A stretch of DNA of 64,000 nucleotides from Litoribacter ruber. GTDB lineage: Bacteria > Bacteroidota > Bacteroidia > Cytophagales > Cyclobacteriaceae. Positions within the stretch are counted from its first letter, which is position 1, and each line of letters opens with the position of its first letter. The translations under genes and the position numbers were made by a program. Below, one piece after another: positions 1-8,554 of the stretch. The stretch is taken from positions 1 through 64,000 of the forward strand of contig NZ_JAHBGI010000005.1 in assembly GCF_018500185.1 (NCBI RefSeq), written 5' to 3'. The notes below the pieces were generated by a model, which had not been told where the DNA came from, did no database searches, and saw only the letters and a program-made list of their open reading frames with translations.

Positions 1-39
1 TTTGTCGTATTTTGTCTTACAGTACTTCAAAGAACTTTC

Positions 40-57
40 AACCGGACGTTCCCGGTT
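40..57. other. Perfect 6-bp inverted repeat in the leader leaving the window
   Basis: The arms AACCGG and CCGGTT are separated by six bases. The repeat lies downstream of two tandem minus-strand promoters and just before a GTTCTTTGA-like stretch (minus strand, about positions 38-28). I infer it is a hairpin in the 5' leader of a transcript running off the left edge, probably pre-rRNA. The rest of 1-425 has no credible gene; the one longer ORF there has unusual composition and covers the promoters. Confidence 0.4.
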
Positions 58-119
58 ATAGCGGCTGTTTTTCAAACCCGTGTCTTGATTTTTTTTCCCG
101 ATCGCTTTCGAACGGGTTG

Positions 120-150
120 CAAAGGTAGCCCCTTTTTTCAAACCTGCAAA
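120..150 (-). promoter_or_regulatory. Bacteroidetes housekeeping promoter, proximal, firing toward position 1
   Basis: On the minus strand TTTG (150-147) is followed by exactly 19 nt and then TACCTTTG (127-120). This matches the Bacteroidetes sigma-ABfr consensus TTTG-N19-TAnnTTTG. No ORF follows before the window edge. The transcript would carry a hairpin and a GTTCTTTGA-like stretch resembling the region just upstream of 16S rRNA in this phylum, so I infer an rRNA operon promoter. Confidence 0.65.
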
Positions 151-256
151 ATTTTCAGGGAAAAAATTTGTAATATTTTTATCCGTGTTTTGCAGTATTT
201 CAATTTCTCATCCGAAGAACTTTTTCTTCCGATACCCCTCTTTCCGATTGGGTTTG

Positions 257-288
257 CAAAGGTGCAACTCTTTTCTGAAACTGCCAAA
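257..288 (-). promoter_or_regulatory. Second tandem promoter, distal, same direction
   Basis: On the minus strand TTTG (288-285), a 20-nt spacer, then CACCTTTG (264-257), one mismatch from TAnnTTTG. The surrounding sequence (TTTGCAAAGGTnCnnCTYTTTT on the plus strand) resembles that around the proximal promoter about 137 bp away, as if one arose from the other by duplication. Tandem strong promoters are usual for rRNA operons. Confidence 0.5.
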
Positions 289-425
289 TGTGAAGTGAAA
301 TTATTTTACAATTTCTTCATTCAAACTTAACTGTCATTACATTATCGTTATCTCTATAGAGTTTTATTGTATATTCAACAATAATGGAGACAATATATCA
401 GAATTTCAATAGAACGTTTAGGGAT

Positions 426-466
426 AAAAAAACTCTTACACCATATATATGATGCAAGAGTCTTTT
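426..466. terminator. Bidirectional Rho-independent terminator after tRNA-Arg
   Basis: The arms ACTCTT and AAGAGT enclose a partly paired AT-rich loop (CATCATATATATGGTG on the minus strand). A T-run follows on either strand. It starts 2 nt past the tRNA-Arg 3' end, so it most likely ends that transcript and insulates it from the leader at the window edge. Confidence 0.7.
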
Positions 467-467
467 G

Positions 468-541
468 TGACCTCGTCAGGATTCAAACCTGAAACCTCTT
501 GAGCCGTAATCAAGTGCTCTATTCAGTTGAGCTACGAGGCC
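468..541 (-). tRNA. tRNA-Arg (anticodon ACG)
   Basis: A full cloverleaf can be drawn on the minus strand. The acceptor is GGCCTCG/CGAGGTC with one G-U pair, the D-stem GCTC/GAGC, the anticodon stem CTTGA/TCAAG with loop TTACGGC (anticodon ACG), and the T-arm TCAGG-TTTGAAT-CCTGA. The discriminator is A and CCA is not encoded. It reads CGU/CGC/CGA after A34-to-inosine editing, as is usual for tRNA-Arg(ACG). Confidence 0.95.
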
Positions 542-560
542 ATTCCGTTGAATGGGAATG

Positions 561-591
561 CAAATGTAGCTAATAAAATCATATCTGCAAA
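561..591 (-). promoter_or_regulatory. Promoter of tRNA-Arg
   Basis: TTTG (591-588), a 19-nt spacer and TACATTTG (568-561) on the minus strand fit TTTG-N19-TAnnTTTG exactly. Transcription would start about 15 nt before the tRNA 5' end at 541. Confidence 0.7.
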
Positions 592-724
592 CAGTGGAGA
601 CAAAGTATTGAGAAAAAAACTTGACTATATATAAGCGTTAAGAATAATTAAGATAAAAACAGACTGTTATCCATGAAGTTTTTCTAATTTAGCCCGCTGA
701 AATTTATTAGACTTCAATTCTTTC

Positions 725-1462
725 ATGAAAAGACTAACCTTTATTTTATTTGCCCTTCTTTTGACATCTTCTTCATTATATGCTCAGGAAAGAGCTCGTA
801 CCCCTATTGGAGGACGACCTGATGTCAGAGGCGATTTGTTTCTCGATTTTGGTTTTAACGTGCTAAATAACAGACCAAGTGATTTCAACACTCGGTTTTT
901 AGCCTCCCGTACCTTTAATGTATATTATCAGAGACCTTTTAATATAGGAGAAAACACCGGCCTTACTTTCAACCCTGGTATAGGCCTAGGTTTGGAGAAG
1001 TTTTCCTTCCAAAGGAACAGAATGCTGATCAATGACCCGGAAAAAGGTCCAAATTCAAGCCAACTAGTTGATATCACCAGCGTATATGGCGAAAACATCA
1101 ATATAAATGGTCATACCACAGCTGCCAACTATATAGATATCCCTATTGAATTCAGATACCATCTTAATAAGACGGACTATAGCAAGGGATTTAGATTTGC
1201 TGTAGGTGCCAAGGTAGGGGTTCTGTTTGATGCCCACTCAAAAGTTTCCTTTGAAACAGAAGAGGGCCTTTCAAGAACTGTAAAAGACAAGCAAAATCTA
1301 GGATTCAACCCAATTAGATACGGTGTCTATACAAGAGTTGGTTTTGGAGGATTTAACGTCTGGTCCTATTATGGTCTGAATTCCATTTGGAGAAACAACC
1401 AGGGCCCATTGAACACTGAGGCAAATCAGTTTAACTTTGGTATCTCAGTGGCACTGTTTTAA
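725..1462 (+). CDS. Outer-membrane beta-barrel protein, PorT-like
   Basis: The 245-aa product starts with a clear Sec signal peptide (MKRLTFILFALLLTSSSLYAQ, cleavage near residue 21). The mature part is rich in alternating aromatic/hydrophobic strands and glycine (FNVYYQRPF, GLTFNPGIGLGLEKF, YGVYTRVGFGGF). The last residue is Phe after a short strand (FNFGISVALF), as expected of a barrel folded by the BAM complex. Family knowledge: 'outer membrane beta-barrel' proteins of this size are common in Bacteroidetes and mostly of unknown function. It stands alone, with a terminator right behind it. No motif fixes a substrate. Confidence 0.75.
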   Translation: MKRLTFILFALLLTSSSLYAQERARTPIGGRPDVRGDLFLDFGFNVLNNRPSDFNTRFLASRTFNVYYQRPFNIGENTGLTFNPGIGLGLEKFSFQRNRMLINDPEKGPNSSQLVDITSVYGENININGHTTAANYIDIPIEFRYHLNKTDYSKGFRFAVGAKVGVLFDAHSKVSFETEEGLSRTVKDKQNLGFNPIRYGVYTRVGFGGFNVWSYYGLNSIWRNNQGPLNTEANQFNFGISVALF

Positions 1463-1483
1463 CATCCACAAACACATTTAAAT

Positions 1484-1516
1484 AAAAAAGGGAGCGAATA
1501 ACCGCTCCCTTTTTTA
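1484..1516. terminator. Bidirectional terminator between two convergent genes
   Basis: The stem GGGAGCG/CGCTCCC with a six-base loop is flanked by an A-run on the left and a T-run on the right. It serves both the barrel protein gene and the minus-strand enoyl-CoA hydratase gene, whose stop codon lies at 1514-1516. Confidence 0.85.
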
Positions 1517-2299
1517 TTTACCCTGAAAATTAGGTCTTCTCTTCTCCAAAAAGGCCATCACCCCTTCTCTAAAGTCATGGGAATTGCCTGCCTTCTGCTG
1601 ATAGACGCTTTCCATTTCCAAAACCTCTTCCAATTTCATCCCATTCGATTCATTTAGCATTTCTTTGATCAAGCCAATCGCATAGGTAGGTGCCGTGGTA
1701 TAGTAGTTAACCATTTTTTGAACCTCATCATCCAGCTCAAGGGCAGGGACTGACTTATTGACCAAACCCAAGCTCTCGGCTTCTTTTCCGTATACCTTGG
1801 CCCCAGTGGTAGCAATTTCAAAAGCTTTGAACGACCCCAATGCTCTAGGCAAAAAGAAAGTGGAGCCCGCATCCATGATTAACCCGATGTTAACAAAAAT
1901 CTCTGCCAGGTAAGCATCATCTGAACTGATGATCATGTCACATGCCAAAGCCAAAGAACAGCCTGCTCCCGCAGCCACCCCATTAAGCTTACAGATTATG
2001 GGTTTGTTGAGTGACCGCATTTTCAGTATGAGTGGATTATAAAAATCTTTGATAATGGACTCAAAAGGAACGTTGCTAAGATCCCCTCCTACCGATTTGA
2101 GATCCTGTCCACTGCTGAAAGCCTTGTCAGTACCAGTTAACACGACGCATCGGATGCGATCATCGCTTTCGATGGCTTTAAACGCTTCAAGCAATTCTGA
2201 AAGCATTTCTTGATTCAAGGCGTTGTAAACAGTCGGTCTATTAAGCTTTAACTCGACATATTGCTCAAATTCGGAAAATACGATGGTGTTGTAGTTCAT
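1514..2299 (-). CDS. Enoyl-CoA hydratase/isomerase family protein
   Basis: This is a 261-aa crotonase-fold enzyme, the usual size. The oxyanion-hole segments are visible (ALNQEMLSELLEAF, FSSGQDLKSVGGD, GVAAGAGCSLALACDM). It would hydrate or isomerise enoyl-CoA thioesters in the cytoplasm. PaaG-like 1,2-epoxyphenylacetyl-CoA isomerase and generic fatty-acid hydratase are both possible; no other phenylacetate gene is nearby. The reading frame is open 279 nt further upstream, but that part overlaps the preceding gene and has no crotonase features, so the start MNYNTIVF at 2299 is chosen. It is 5 nt downstream of the PAP2-like gene and probably last in the rpoN operon. Confidence 0.85.
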   Translation of the reverse strand: MNYNTIVFSEFEQYVELKLNRPTVYNALNQEMLSELLEAFKAIESDDRIRCVVLTGTDKAFSSGQDLKSVGGDLSNVPFESIIKDFYNPLILKMRSLNKPIICKLNGVAAGAGCSLALACDMIISSDDAYLAEIFVNIGLIMDAGSTFFLPRALGSFKAFEIATTGAKVYGKEAESLGLVNKSVPALELDDEVQKMVNYYTTAPTYAIGLIKEMLNESNGMKLEEVLEMESVYQQKAGNSHDFREGVMAFLEKRRPNFQGK

Positions 2300-2304
2300 A
2301 TAGA

Positions 2305-2928
2305 TCAGTTGAAAAGGTAGATATAATAGCCTATAAAACATATGGAGAAACCTAGCAGGAAACCTCCGGCCACCTCTGCAGGTTTGTGTGCATTTAAATA
2401 TAAGCGGGAAGACATTACCGCCCCACAAAGCAAAATAGAAAATATAAGTGGATAAAGCAGCCCTCCTGAATTGTATTTCATATGAAGCACCACTACTATG
2501 GCTAGCAATCCTGCAAGCCCGGTAGTGTGCGCACTGATTTTCCAAAATGCTGTTATAATGGTCAAGATAAGGATACAAAGAGTAATCAAGCCTAAGGTAT
2601 AACCTATCAACTCATCAAAATCCATTCGAAAATAAAAGAAATAAGTGGTTAACCCATAAAAAAGAGTAACCATTGAAAACGGGAATACCCTATCTTCAAT
2701 GGTTTGCATATGGATGCTTTTGATAGCTTTGGTAAGTCTCATGCCTACCACACTGATGAGTGGAATTACCAATGTAGTAAGGGCTATAAGGTATAAAATT
2801 GTACTTTTAGCCTGTAAAGGGACGCTGGTGGCTTCTGGAATCAAATAAAACACACAAGCAAATACCACCGTAGGGACCAGCAAAGGCTGGAATACTACGG
2901 ATAAAATTAACGCAAGAGTTCTAATCAC
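2305..2928 (-). CDS. PAP2-like integral membrane protein
   Basis: The 207-aa protein has about six hydrophobic segments. Near the C-terminus SSRLYLNAHKPAEVAGG resembles phosphatase motif 3 of the PAP2 superfamily (SRx5Hx3D), with E where D is usual. KISAHTTG recalls motif 2, and motif 1 (Kx6RP) is not convincing. It may be a diverged or non-catalytic lipid phosphatase-like protein. The start is GTG, 2 nt after the rpoN stop codon, so translation is probably coupled to rpoN. Its role is not known from sequence. Confidence 0.6.
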   Translation of the reverse strand: MIRTLALILSVVFQPLLVPTVVFACVFYLIPEATSVPLQAKSTILYLIALTTLVIPLISVVGMRLTKAIKSIHMQTIEDRVFPFSMVTLFYGLTTYFFYFRMDFDELIGYTLGLITLCILILTIITAFWKISAHTTGLAGLLAIVVVLHMKYNSGGLLYPLIFSILLCGAVMSSRLYLNAHKPAEVAGGFLLGFSICFIGYYIYLFN

Positions 2929-2930
2929 TA

Positions 2931-4379
2931 TTAAAGTTCTTTTCTTAATCTAGCCACAGGTATTTGCAACTGCTCTCTGTATTTGGCGACGGTTCTTCTT
3001 GCGATATTGTAACCTCTTTTGTTCAAAAGTTTGACAAGTTTATCATCTGAAAGCGGCTTTCTTTTATCCTCTTCACTTACCATCTTATTAAGCACACTCT
3101 TCACTTCACGGTTACTCACATCCTCGCCACCATCTGTAGCGATTCCTTCAGAGAAGAAATATTTTAAGGGGAACACACCAAATTCCGTTTGGATAGCCTT
3201 ACTGTTAGCCACCCTAGAAACGGTAGAGATATCCATATCTATCTTTTCCGCAATGTCCTTTAGGATCATAGGCCTCAATTTGGCCTCATCTCCTTCAATG
3301 AAAAATTCATTTTGGTAATCCAATATGGCTTGCATGGTTCTTAGCAGAGTTTGTTGTCTCTGCTTGATAGCATCAATAAACCATTTGGCGGCATCAAGTT
3401 TTTGTTTGACGAAAGTGACGGTCTCCTTCAGTTTTTTATCCTTCTTATCACTCTTGTCATAGGCATCAAACATTTCCGTATAAGATCTACTCACTCGAAG
3501 GTCAGGCGCATTCTTGGAGTTCAGGCTGATCTCGAATTTACCATTGACATTATTTAAGATAAAATCAGGTATAATGTACTGGGTTTTCATTAAACCTTCA
3601 GATACCCCTCCTGGCTTGGGATTAAGCCGGGTGATCATCTGGATCACATCTTTGAGTTTCACCTCATCAATGCCACATTTTTTAAGGATTTTATCATAAT
3701 GCTTTTTGGTAAATTCCTCAAAGCAGTTATTAATCACATTCAATGCATACTGCACGGTTTCATCTTCTGGATGTTCTTTTCGCTCCAGTTGAAGGGTAAG
3801 ACATTCTTGGAGGCTTCTCGCTGCAATACCGGCAGGGTCAAAGGATTGGATTTTGCGCAATACCTGCTCCACTTCATCAAGGTCTGTTTCCACATTTTGG
3901 CTAAATGCCAAATCATTAATAATGGCTTCTAGATCTCGCCTAATGTAACCGTCATTTTCAATACTTCCAATTAATTGCTGACCAATTAATCTCTGGCGTT
4001 CGTCAAGCTTCAAAAAATTCAATTGAGAAATTAATTGCTCATGAAGGGAGGTGCCACTGGAGAGGGGAATTTCTCTATCCTCATCGTCGGGGCTGTAATT
4101 GCCATCCCCCTGCATTTTATATCCACCGTAATCATCACCCAGATAATCATCCAGATTCAAATCACCATCGTCTTTACTTACTTCATTATCGTAATTATCC
4201 TGCATATCGTCATTGGAAGTGTCGTCATCTTTTCCTTCTTCCAATGCAGGGTTAATCTCCAACTCCTCCTCTACCCTGGCTTCCAACTCCGCAGTTGGAA
4301 CCTGCAACAATTTAATGAACTGTATTTGCTGTGGAGACAGCTTCTGAGATAATATCTGATTTAAATTCAGTTTTTGCAT
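2931..4379 (-). CDS. rpoN: RNA polymerase sigma-54 factor
   Basis: The 482-aa protein has the three expected regions: N-terminal region I (LNLNQILSQKLSPQQIQFIKLLQVP), an acidic linker (about residues 45-100), the core-binding and Cro/C1-like HTH part, and the C-terminal RpoN box ARRTVAKYRE. It recognises -24/-12 promoters and needs an AAA+ activator for open-complex formation. An NtrC-type activator is encoded in this window at 42401. It is first in a minus-strand operon with the PAP2-like and enoyl-CoA hydratase genes, divergent from asnS across about 200 bp. Confidence 0.97.
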   Translation of the reverse strand: MQKLNLNQILSQKLSPQQIQFIKLLQVPTAELEARVEEELEINPALEEGKDDDTSNDDMQDNYDNEVSKDDGDLNLDDYLGDDYGGYKMQGDGNYSPDDEDREIPLSSGTSLHEQLISQLNFLKLDERQRLIGQQLIGSIENDGYIRRDLEAIINDLAFSQNVETDLDEVEQVLRKIQSFDPAGIAARSLQECLTLQLERKEHPEDETVQYALNVINNCFEEFTKKHYDKILKKCGIDEVKLKDVIQMITRLNPKPGGVSEGLMKTQYIIPDFILNNVNGKFEISLNSKNAPDLRVSRSYTEMFDAYDKSDKKDKKLKETVTFVKQKLDAAKWFIDAIKQRQQTLLRTMQAILDYQNEFFIEGDEAKLRPMILKDIAEKIDMDISTVSRVANSKAIQTEFGVFPLKYFFSEGIATDGGEDVSNREVKSVLNKMVSEEDKRKPLSDDKLVKLLNKRGYNIARRTVAKYREQLQIPVARLRKEL

Positions 4380-4576
4380 GTGCGTATGCTAATAGAAGTT
4401 AATAAAAATTGGTTACTCGATACAGATTATAACAGGGCTCTCAATTCCATATGTAAATTTAGGAAATTACCCCAAAATTTTGATAAAAAGCTTATTATAT
4501 CGTTTTTTTGCATTCCTTTAATCACAAAGATAATCACTTAATCAGATTTGATTGGACACTTTAAATAAATTACCAA

Positions 4577-6028
4577 ATGGCATTTAACAAGCGCATCAAA
4601 ATTAAACATCTGCTAGACAGCGGAAAAGTCGGCGAACAGGTAACTCTCATGGGCTGGGTTAGAACCAAGAGAAGCAATAAAAATGTAGCTTTTATCGCTT
4701 TGAATGATGGCAGCACCATTCATAATTACCAAGTAGTAGCTGACCCCAATGCCATTTCAGAAGACCTTTTGAAAAAAGTTACCACTGGTGCTTGTATCAA
4801 AGTACAAGGTGAAATTGTAGCATCACAAGGATCAGGCCAATCAACAGAATTGACCGTAAATACACTCGAGATACTAGGCGAGGCAGACCCTGAAAAGTAC
4901 CCTCTGCAGCCCAAAAAGCACAGTATGGAGTTCTTAAGGGAAAATGCACATTTACGCATGAGGACCAATACATTTGGGGCGGTCTTCAGAGTGAGGCACG
5001 CCCTGGCTTTTGCAGTCCACAAATATTTCAATGACAAAGGGTTTTTCTATATCCACACTCCAATCATCACTTCTTCGGATGCTGAAGGAGCAGGCGAAAC
5101 ATTTAAAGTGACCACACTGGACCTTAAAAACCCTCCTCTTAATGAAAATGGGGATATCAACTATAAGGAAGACTTCTTTGAAAGAGAGGCAAACCTGACG
5201 GTTTCAGGGCAGCTGGAAGGTGAATTAGCCGCCATGGCTTTGTCCGAGATTTACACCTTTGGACCTACTTTCAGAGCTGAGAACTCCAATACCACACGCC
5301 ACCTGGCTGAGTTCTGGATGATTGAGCCAGAAATGGCCTTCTATGATGCTGAAGACAATCAAGACCTAGCTGAAGATTTCCTCCAATATGTGATTGCGTA
5401 TGCTCTTGAAAACTGCAAGGAAGATTTGGAATTTCTAGACAAGAGAGCTGCCGAGGAAGAGGCTGCTAAAAAAGCCGATCAAAGGAGTGACATGGGGTTG
5501 TTGGAAAGATTACAGTTTGTCACTCAAAACAGTTTTGAAAGAATTACTTATACAGAGGCGATTGAAATTTTGAGAAATTCAAAGCCAAACAAAAAGAAGA
5601 AGTTTAGTTACTTAATTGAAGAATGGGGTGCTGATCTTCAGTCGGAGCATGAAAGATTCTTGGTAGAAAAGCATTTCAAAAAGCCGGTAATCCTGACCGA
5701 TTACCCAAAGGAGATCAAGAGCTTCTACATGAGGCAAAACGAAGACGGAAAAACTGTCGCAGCTATGGACATACTTTTTCCCGGTATAGGGGAAATCGTG
5801 GGCGGAAGCCAAAGAGAGGAGCGACTTGATAAGCTTACCCAAAGGATGGATGAATTAGACATACCTCAGAAAGAAATGTGGTGGTACCTGGAAACAAGAA
5901 AGTTTGGAGCAACACCACATGCTGGATTCGGACTTGGATTTGAAAGGCTGGTACAATTTGTTACCGGCATGGGAAATATCAGAGATGTGATAGCTTTCCC
6001 AAGGACTCCTGGAAACGTTGAGTTTTAA
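4577..6028 (+). CDS. asnS: Asparagine--tRNA ligase
   Basis: The 483-aa class IIb synthetase attaches Asn to tRNA-Asn. An OB-fold anticodon-binding domain lies at about 15-105 ([24 protein letters not shown]). Class II motif 2 ([21 protein letters not shown]) and motif 3 ([15 protein letters not shown]) are clear. The protein is slightly longer than the common 465 aa because of a charged segment near residues 285-310. Direct Asn-tRNA formation implies the indirect GatCAB route is not needed for Asn. A terminator follows directly. Confidence 0.96.
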   Translation: MAFNKRIKIKHLLDSGKVGEQVTLMGWVRTKRSNKNVAFIALNDGSTIHNYQVVADPNAISEDLLKKVTTGACIKVQGEIVASQGSGQSTELTVNTLEILGEADPEKYPLQPKKHSMEFLRENAHLRMRTNTFGAVFRVRHALAFAVHKYFNDKGFFYIHTPIITSSDAEGAGETFKVTTLDLKNPPLNENGDINYKEDFFEREANLTVSGQLEGELAAMALSEIYTFGPTFRAENSNTTRHLAEFWMIEPEMAFYDAEDNQDLAEDFLQYVIAYALENCKEDLEFLDKRAAEEEAAKKADQRSDMGLLERLQFVTQNSFERITYTEAIEILRNSKPNKKKKFSYLIEEWGADLQSEHERFLVEKHFKKPVILTDYPKEIKSFYMRQNEDGKTVAAMDILFPGIGEIVGGSQREERLDKLTQRMDELDIPQKEMWWYLETRKFGATPHAGFGLGFERLVQFVTGMGNIRDVIAFPRTPGNVEF

Positions 6029-6036
6029 GAATTAAA

Positions 6037-6066
6037 GGCCACAATTTATATTGTGGCTTATTTTTT
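6037..6066 (+). terminator. Terminator of asnS
   Basis: The stem GCCACAAT/ATTGTGGC has a four-base loop and is followed by a run of T, 8 nt after the asnS stop codon. Confidence 0.85.
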
Positions 6067-6100
6067 GACCTTTTTCAAATTTTTATGAATAAATTCAATA

Positions 6101-6553
6101 ATGGAAAAATTTTTAAAGTTTCTCAAAACTGAAGCTATTGGGGGATTGATCATCCGGTTTTCACTTGCCGGTTTATTGCTATTCGGAGGATTTACTAAGT
6201 TTACACTAATCGGTGCAGAAGGTTACAGCCTGCAGGGGGCCATTTTAATGGCCGGCATCGAGACCATCAGCAGCTTTTGCCTGATTTATCATTTCCGCAA
6301 TCCTTTGATGGGGATAGTAGGTGGCATGCTTGCCCTACTCAGTGTCGTGGTGAGATTCATTTTCACACTTTATTGGATCCGAACCGAGGTATCCAGCATC
6401 AATTCCTTTTTTGAATCATTTAATATTATGACACTCATATTCAATAATGGGATGTTTCACATTTTCCTATTGATTGGAGCAGCTGTCTATTGTATTGGCA
6501 ACAGTTACAAAACCTATATAGCCGAAAGAATCACCAAGCCTTGGCCTCATTAA
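6101..6553 (+). CDS. Small integral membrane protein, DoxX/DUF417-like
   Basis: The 150-aa product has four hydrophobic segments (about 14-33, 45-63, 68-90, 113-133). The first contains IIRFSLAGLLLFGGFTKFT, which resembles the start of DoxX/YkgB-type membrane proteins. That assignment is tentative. The gene ends by overlapping the stop region of the convergent T9SS-domain gene by 4 nt. No substrate or partner can be inferred. Confidence 0.55.
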   Translation: MEKFLKFLKTEAIGGLIIRFSLAGLLLFGGFTKFTLIGAEGYSLQGAILMAGIETISSFCLIYHFRNPLMGIVGGMLALLSVVVRFIFTLYWIRTEVSSINSFFESFNIMTLIFNNGMFHIFLLIGAAVYCIGNSYKTYIAERITKPWPH

Positions 6554-6882
6554 TTGTTTTTGTGGAAACGGAAAGTTTGTTTCTCCTGAGTCTCTCGATC
6601 CGTTACACTTAAGAAGTAAGGACCGGGTTGAAGTTGAACGATTTCAAAACGATACAATCCCTTTTCAGGTATTTGTATAAAATAGTTTTGCTTATTGCCA
6701 ATTAGGCTATAGATCTCAAATTCAAATTTTCGATCCACCGAGTCAGTCTGGAAATAAATGTAATCAGAGGCTGGATTGGGATATACTTTATCAGGTAAGA
6801 AAGAATCCCCGCTAGACGATGCGGTAAGATTTGAAGATAAGGTGAAAATTAGAAGTAGGTTAAGGATGTAGATTTTTACCAT
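6550..6882 (-). CDS. Small secreted protein made almost only of a T9SS-type C-terminal domain
   Basis: In 110 aa there is a signal peptide (about 1-22) followed within ten residues by a domain starting VYPNPASDYIYFQT. This is the hallmark of the Por/type IX secretion sorting domain (family type A), and it runs to the end with typical strands (LYRFEIVQLQPGPYFLSVTD). Normally the domain is the C-terminal tail of a large cargo protein. Here no cargo is left, so it is either a remnant of a lost cargo gene or a free domain with its own role. The gene is convergent with the membrane protein gene on its left. Confidence 0.75.
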   Translation of the reverse strand: MVKIYILNLLLIFTLSSNLTASSSGDSFLPDKVYPNPASDYIYFQTDSVDRKFEFEIYSLIGNKQNYFIQIPEKGLYRFEIVQLQPGPYFLSVTDRETQEKQTFRFHKNN

Positions 6883-6941
6883 AGAATATATTTTGCTCTA
6901 ATGGTACAAAAAACCTACCAAAGGGAATAAAAACCCAATAT

Positions 6942-8441
6942 TTATGACAAACCCAGATTTTTATATGTTTCCGGTATTTTTTCGATCACATCTGAGGCAA
7001 TAGTCCCTCGTCGCTGGTCTTCACCTGCCAGTTGCCCAGCCAAACCGTGGTGATAAACTCCACACAATGCCGCATTTTCCACAGAATAACCCTGACCTAA
7101 GTAGGATGCCACAACACCTGTTAACACATCACCTGTACCGCCCGTAGCCAAAAACTGGGAACCAGTAGGGTTGAAATATTGTATGCCTGCAGGAGTGGTG
7201 ATCAAACTATGCAATCCTTTTAAAATAAGTACACATCCATAAGTCTGGCTAAACTCCAATGCTTTTTCGATTCTTCCCTCGGGATATTTGACATCATCCC
7301 CCACCATTCTTTCAAACTCCTTCAAATGTGGTGTCAAGATCATTTGGCTAGTAATCAACTCCTTCAAATCTTTCCTTTTGGCTATGATATTAAGCGCATC
7401 TGCATCAATTACCATTTTACCCTTATAGGACTCCAAAATGTTTTTAAGAGCTTCGGCTGTCTTCTCATCGGTCCCCATACCCGGACCAATAGCAATTGTG
7501 TCGAACCTGTCGAGATTCTCTGGAGCCGAATCCAAAATATCATTTCCTGTACAAGTCTCCACCATGACTTCATGAATACTGCTTTGCATAATAGGAAGCC
7601 CAAAACCGGGGACAAAGGTAGAAATTAACCCACTTCCAGTTCGAAGGGCAGCTTTGGCCGACAACATAATAGCACCCAATTTCCCCTTCGACCCCCCTAC
7701 CAACAACACTTTCCCAAAATCACCCTTGTGGCTTGCCTTATGGAAAATTTTATGTCGCTCCAGAATATCTTTTTCTTCCACAAAAAATCTGGAAGATTCA
7801 TACCCATTAAAATACTTGCCATCAATTCCGATATCTTTCACTACCAAATCCCCAACATAGGCGGCATGTTCCGGAAATAATGCACTAAGTTTAGGCGTTT
7901 GAAAAGTAACGGTATAATGGGCCTGAAATGCCTCCCCATCCACCAACTTATCAGATGGCAGACCCGTAGGCATATCCACCGCAATCCTCATAGTTTTTTG
8001 GGAATTCAGCTTTTTGACCGCATCAAGATATTTCCCTTCCAAAGGTTTATTCAACCCTATCCCTAGCATGGCATCAATGATCACATGGCAACGGAACCTT
8101 TCCCAATCAATATTGGAAAACGGCTTATTCACGATATTGGTAGGTAAAATATTCAGATTGGAGTTATAGTCGGCAGTACCATCTTTGGCATCGCCAAGGG
8201 TATAAACACAGACTGGATAACCTTGCCTAGAAAGTAGCCTGGCAATGGCAATCCCGTCTCCCCCATTATTCCCTGTTCCACAAAAAATAGCGATATCTTG
8301 TCTCCTGCTGAAGTTCTGCATATACCATTGGCAAAAAGCCTCTGCAGCGGTCTCCATCAATTCAAGAGAAAGTATCCCCTTCTCCTCCAAATAAGATTCT
8401 TCAAGGCTTTTGATCTGCCTGGCAGATAAGATTTTTAACAT
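6942..8441 (-). CDS. nnr: Bifunctional NAD(P)H-hydrate epimerase / ADP-dependent dehydratase
   Basis: The 499-aa protein fuses two metabolite-repair activities. The N-terminal YjeF domain (about 1-215) carries FCGTGNNGGDGIAIARLL and epimerises R-NAD(P)HX. The C-terminal ribokinase-like domain (about 230-499) carries VGGSKGKLGA and ATGGTGDVLTGV and dehydrates S-NAD(P)HX using ADP. The open frame also offers GTG one codon earlier (8444); ATG at 8441 is preferred. It is monocistronic as far as visible. Confidence 0.93.
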   Translation of the reverse strand: MLKILSARQIKSLEESYLEEKGILSLELMETAAEAFCQWYMQNFSRRQDIAIFCGTGNNGGDGIAIARLLSRQGYPVCVYTLGDAKDGTADYNSNLNILPTNIVNKPFSNIDWERFRCHVIIDAMLGIGLNKPLEGKYLDAVKKLNSQKTMRIAVDMPTGLPSDKLVDGEAFQAHYTVTFQTPKLSALFPEHAAYVGDLVVKDIGIDGKYFNGYESSRFFVEEKDILERHKIFHKASHKGDFGKVLLVGGSKGKLGAIMLSAKAALRTGSGLISTFVPGFGLPIMQSSIHEVMVETCTGNDILDSAPENLDRFDTIAIGPGMGTDEKTAEALKNILESYKGKMVIDADALNIIAKRKDLKELITSQMILTPHLKEFERMVGDDVKYPEGRIEKALEFSQTYGCVLILKGLHSLITTPAGIQYFNPTGSQFLATGGTGDVLTGVVASYLGQGYSVENAALCGVYHHGLAGQLAGEDQRRGTIASDVIEKIPETYKNLGLS

Positions 8442-8498
8442 CACGCAAAAAGTTTAGTTATAAAGGCCCCCTCCATAAATCAAAAAATGAACCAAACA

Positions 8499-8533
8499 AA
8501 AAAAAAAGCCGATTTCAACAATCGGCTTTTTTT
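8499..8533. terminator. Terminator of the exbB-exbD operon (works in both directions)
   Basis: The stem AGCCGATT/AATCGGCT has a TTCAACA-type loop with an A-run and a T-run on its two sides. It lies 22 nt past the last exbD stop codon on the minus strand, which it most likely terminates. Confidence 0.85.
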
Positions 8534-8554
8534 ATGCTAAGATAATATTAATCG

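Noticed and set aside
85-330. Plus-strand ORF of 81 codons at the left end
   Set aside because: Phe/Ile-rich with no family pattern, and it covers two good minus-strand promoters of a probable rRNA leader.
2300-2578. N-terminal extension of the enoyl-CoA hydratase
   Set aside because: The extra 93 codons overlap the PAP2-like gene in another frame and have no crotonase features; normal length is reached from 2299.
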